Assembly: GCF_017654315.1 (NCBI RefSeq) | Contig: NZ_CP072203.1 | Location: 868,001 to 932,000, forward strand | Length of the DNA: 64,000 nt | Source of the DNA: Gordonia polyisoprenivorans | GTDB lineage: Bacteria; Actinomycetota; Actinomycetes; Mycobacteriales; Mycobacteriaceae | Reading direction: 5' to 3' | Shown: positions 60,165 to 64,000 of the stretch, in pieces | How the letters are laid out: every line of letters begins with the position of its first letter | How positions within the stretch are numbered: position 1 is the first letter of the stretch | Notes under the pieces: model-generated | What the model saw: only the letters and a program-made list of their open reading frames with translations | Databases searched by the model: none | What the model was told of the DNA's origin: nothing | Made by a program: the position numbers and the translations under genes

Positions 60165-62087
60165 ATGCTGAAGACTGAATTTGAGCAGTTCCTCGACGAG
60201 AACGGTCAGCTGCACTTCACCGAGGACGCGACACTCGTCGACTACGTCGAGCGCAACGTCCGCGATGCCGCCGACACACTCGCCTACCGCTACATCGACT
60301 ACAGCCGGGAGCGCGAGGGCGAACGTCAGGATCTCACCTGGGCACAGTTCGGCAAGCGACTCCGTGCAGTGGCGGCACGGCTGCAACAGGTCACCAAACA
60401 CGGCGACCGCGTCGCCATTCTCGCCCCGCAATCGCTCGAATACGTGATCGGCTTCTTCGCCGCGCTGTACGCGAGCAACGTCGCGGTTCCGCTGTTCAGC
60501 CCCGACGAGCCCGGTCACACCGACCGGTTGACCGCGGTGCTCTCCGACTGCGAGCCGACCGCGATCCTCACCTCCACCAAATCCGCCGAAGCGGTGCGCA
60601 ACTTCTTCGCCGACCGCCCGGCCAAGGAACGTCCCCGCGTCATCGCCGTCGACGCCGTGCCCGACTCGGTCGGCTCGAGCTGGGTCGCACCCATCGCCGG
60701 CAAGGACCACAACAAGGACACCGTCGCCTACCTGCAATACACATCGGGCTCGACGCGCGTACCCGCAGGCGTGGAGATCACTTACCAGGCGGTGGCCGCC
60801 AACGTCCTGCAGATCTACGACTGCATCGAGATCGACCGCAATGCCCGCGGCGTCACCTGGCTTCCGATGTTCCACGACATGGGCCTGCTCACGGTGATCC
60901 TGCCCGCTCTCGGCGGCAAGTACATCACCATCATGAGCCCGCAGGCCTTCGTGCGCAGGCCCGGCCGCTGGATTCGCGAGCTCGCCGCCGACGACGACAA
61001 CGCACCCACCTACGCCGCCGCCCCCAACTTCGCCTACGAGCACGCCGCCGCCCGCGGCCTGCCGAAGGAAGGGGAGAAACTCGACCTCTCCAACGTCATC
61101 GGCCTGATCAACGGCTCCGAGCCGGTGACCGTCAGCTCGATGAAGAAATTCAACGAGGCATTCGGCCCGTACGGACTGCCCAAGACCGCGATCAAGCCGT
61201 GCTACGGCATGGCTGAGGCCACCCTGTTCGTGTCGGCCACCCAACGCGACAACGAAGCCAAGGTCATCTACGTCGACCGCGAAGAGCTCAACGCCGGCCG
61301 GATGAAGGTCATCGACTCCGACGCGCCCAACGCCGTCGCCCAGGTCTCCTGTGGACAGGTCGCGCTCAGCCAGTGGGCCGCGATCGTCGACGCCGCCGAA
61401 TACGACGAGAACGGCGTGGGCATCGAGAAGGCCGACGGCGAGGTCGGCGAGATCTGGCTGCACGGCCTCAACATCGGCGCCGGCTACTGGAACAAGCCGC
61501 AGGAAACCAAGGACACCTTCGAGAACACGATCACCACCCCGCTCGCGCAGAACAGCCACACCGACGGCGCCCCCGCCGACGCCACCTGGATGCGCACCGG
61601 CGACTACGGCGTGTGGCTCGACGGCGAGCTCTACATCACCGGCCGCGTCAAGGACCTGGTGATCGTCGACGGCCGCAACCACTACCCGCAGGACCTCGAA
61701 TTCAGTGCGCAAGAAGCCAGTCCGGCCCTGCGCCCCGGATTCGTCGCGGCCTTCGCGGTCCCGGCCAACGAACTGCCCAAGGTGGTCTTCGAACAATCCA
61801 CGAGCGGACTGACCTTCGACCCCGACGACGCTTCCGAACAACTCGTGATCGTCGCCGAGCGCGGACCGGGTAAACGCCACGACCCGCAAGAAGTCGCCGA
61901 CACCGTGCGCGCGGCCATCGCCGGACGCCACGGCGTCATGGCCCGCGACATCCTGCTCGTCCCCGCCGGGTCCATCCCACGCACCTCCAGCGGCAAGATC
62001 GCCCGCCGCGCGACCAAGGCCGCCTACATCGACGGCAGCCTGCGAGGTGGGTACAAGCAGACGGCCTTCCCAGATGCGGGCGTGTAG
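60165..62087 (+). CDS. fadD32: Fatty-acyl-AMP ligase FadD32
   Basis: A 640-residue long-chain fatty-acyl-AMP ligase that activates the meromycolate chain and passes it to the N-terminal ACP of Pks13. Motifs in order are LAYRYIDYSREREGERQDLT, the ATP-binding VAYLQYTSGSTRVPAGVEI (about residues 188-206), GVTWLPMFHDMGLLTVILPA, KPCYGMAEATLFVSATQRDN (about 344-363), WMRTGDYGVWLDGELYITGR and DLVIVDGRNHYPQDLE near 500-515. FAAL enzymes carry an insertion that blocks CoA use, consistent with the length. ATG 60165 has AGGAG six bases upstream. Confidence 0.97.
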   Translation: MLKTEFEQFLDENGQLHFTEDATLVDYVERNVRDAADTLAYRYIDYSREREGERQDLTWAQFGKRLRAVAARLQQVTKHGDRVAILAPQSLEYVIGFFAALYASNVAVPLFSPDEPGHTDRLTAVLSDCEPTAILTSTKSAEAVRNFFADRPAKERPRVIAVDAVPDSVGSSWVAPIAGKDHNKDTVAYLQYTSGSTRVPAGVEITYQAVAANVLQIYDCIEIDRNARGVTWLPMFHDMGLLTVILPALGGKYITIMSPQAFVRRPGRWIRELAADDDNAPTYAAAPNFAYEHAAARGLPKEGEKLDLSNVIGLINGSEPVTVSSMKKFNEAFGPYGLPKTAIKPCYGMAEATLFVSATQRDNEAKVIYVDREELNAGRMKVIDSDAPNAVAQVSCGQVALSQWAAIVDAAEYDENGVGIEKADGEVGEIWLHGLNIGAGYWNKPQETKDTFENTITTPLAQNSHTDGAPADATWMRTGDYGVWLDGELYITGRVKDLVIVDGRNHYPQDLEFSAQEASPALRPGFVAAFAVPANELPKVVFEQSTSGLTFDPDDASEQLVIVAERGPGKRHDPQEVADTVRAAIAGRHGVMARDILLVPAGSIPRTSSGKIARRATKAAYIDGSLRGGYKQTAFPDAGV

Positions 62088-62169
62088 CGCAGCGAAGCCT
62101 TTCGCCGCACATCCTCCGCGTCGGCCGGCCGCCGTCACGAACCCGCGCGGCCATCGAGCCGTCGCCAAG

Positions 62170-62175
62170 TACCCT
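62170..62175 (+). promoter_or_regulatory. -10 element TACCCT of pks13, leaderless
   Basis: TACCCT ends 8 bases before ATG 62184 with no ribosome site, pointing to a separate leaderless transcript for pks13 in addition to any read-through from fadD32. Confidence 0.45.
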
Positions 62176-62183
62176 GAGAAACG

Positions 62184-64000
<1,817 letters not shown>

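Noticed and set aside
59949..62168. A 739-codon minus-strand frame opposite fadD32
   Set aside because: It is entirely antisense to fadD32, of low complexity, with no motifs or credible start.

Overview
The window is a high-GC actinobacterial chromosome segment from a mycolic-acid-producing member of the Mycobacteriales. It carries glf, glfT2, a decaprenyl-phosphoryl ribose synthase (ubiA type), aftB, two antigen-85-type mycolyltransferases, a cell-wall cutinase, fadD32 and pks13 in one run. From 12.9 kb onward the gene order matches, from memory, the inverted Mycobacterium tuberculosis Rv3838c to Rv3800c interval: pheA, phosphoglycerate mutase-like, zincin, septum-formation protein, serS, Rieske protein, acyltransferases, HAD phosphatase, PGRP amidase, glf and onward to pks13. 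The dispersed repeats, MspA porin and gene content suggest Gordonia or a close relative; the genus is an inference.

Layout. Positions 1-12 kb are an accessory region. It holds a cold-shock-like fragment, small membrane proteins, an MspA-family porin and a neighbouring secreted protein that are both broken by an extra C in a C run, an AT-richer lipoprotein gene, SMI1/KNR4- and DUF6461-like orphan genes, several unrecognised genes and an HxlR regulator. A DUF2470 gene behind a good IdeR/DtxR iron box follows. Positions 12.9-18.1 kb are conserved housekeeping (pheA, mutase, zincin, septum-formation protein, ankyrin protein, serS). Positions 18.2-26.8 kb hold a tandem pair of DMT transporters, an internally duplicated YhgE/DUF3533-type membrane protein divergent from a TetR repressor, a secreted lipase and a two-component system. 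Positions 26.8-29.5 kb are a DUF222/HNH (13E12-type) gene embedded in palindromic and tandem repeats. Positions 29.5-46.3 kb hold a metallo-beta-lactamase/Rieske fusion, two paralogous acyltransferases split by a permease-amidohydrolase-LacI cassette, a HAD phosphatase, a PGRP amidase, a SpoIID protein, a GAF-ANTAR regulator and a tightly overlapping four-gene operon (GT2, ACAD-fold protein, PIG-L deacetylase, NodS-like methyltransferase). Positions 46.5-64 kb are the arabinogalactan-mycolate assembly locus, cut off inside pks13.

How the genes work together. Glf supplies UDP-galactofuranose to GlfT2. The UbiA-type enzyme and the PAP2 protein feed decaprenyl-phosphoryl arabinose synthesis, and AftB caps the arabinan. 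FadD32 and Pks13 build mycolate, and the mycolyltransferases attach it. The CRP-like site before the first mycolyltransferase and the many leaderless starts (TAnnnT 6-8 bases before ATG/GTG) are the clearest regulatory signals. The best candidate for an undescribed system is the GT2/ACAD/PIG-L/NodS-like operon at 43.1-46.3 kb, whose enzyme set parallels the deacetylate-then-N-methylate logic of Nod-factor synthesis.
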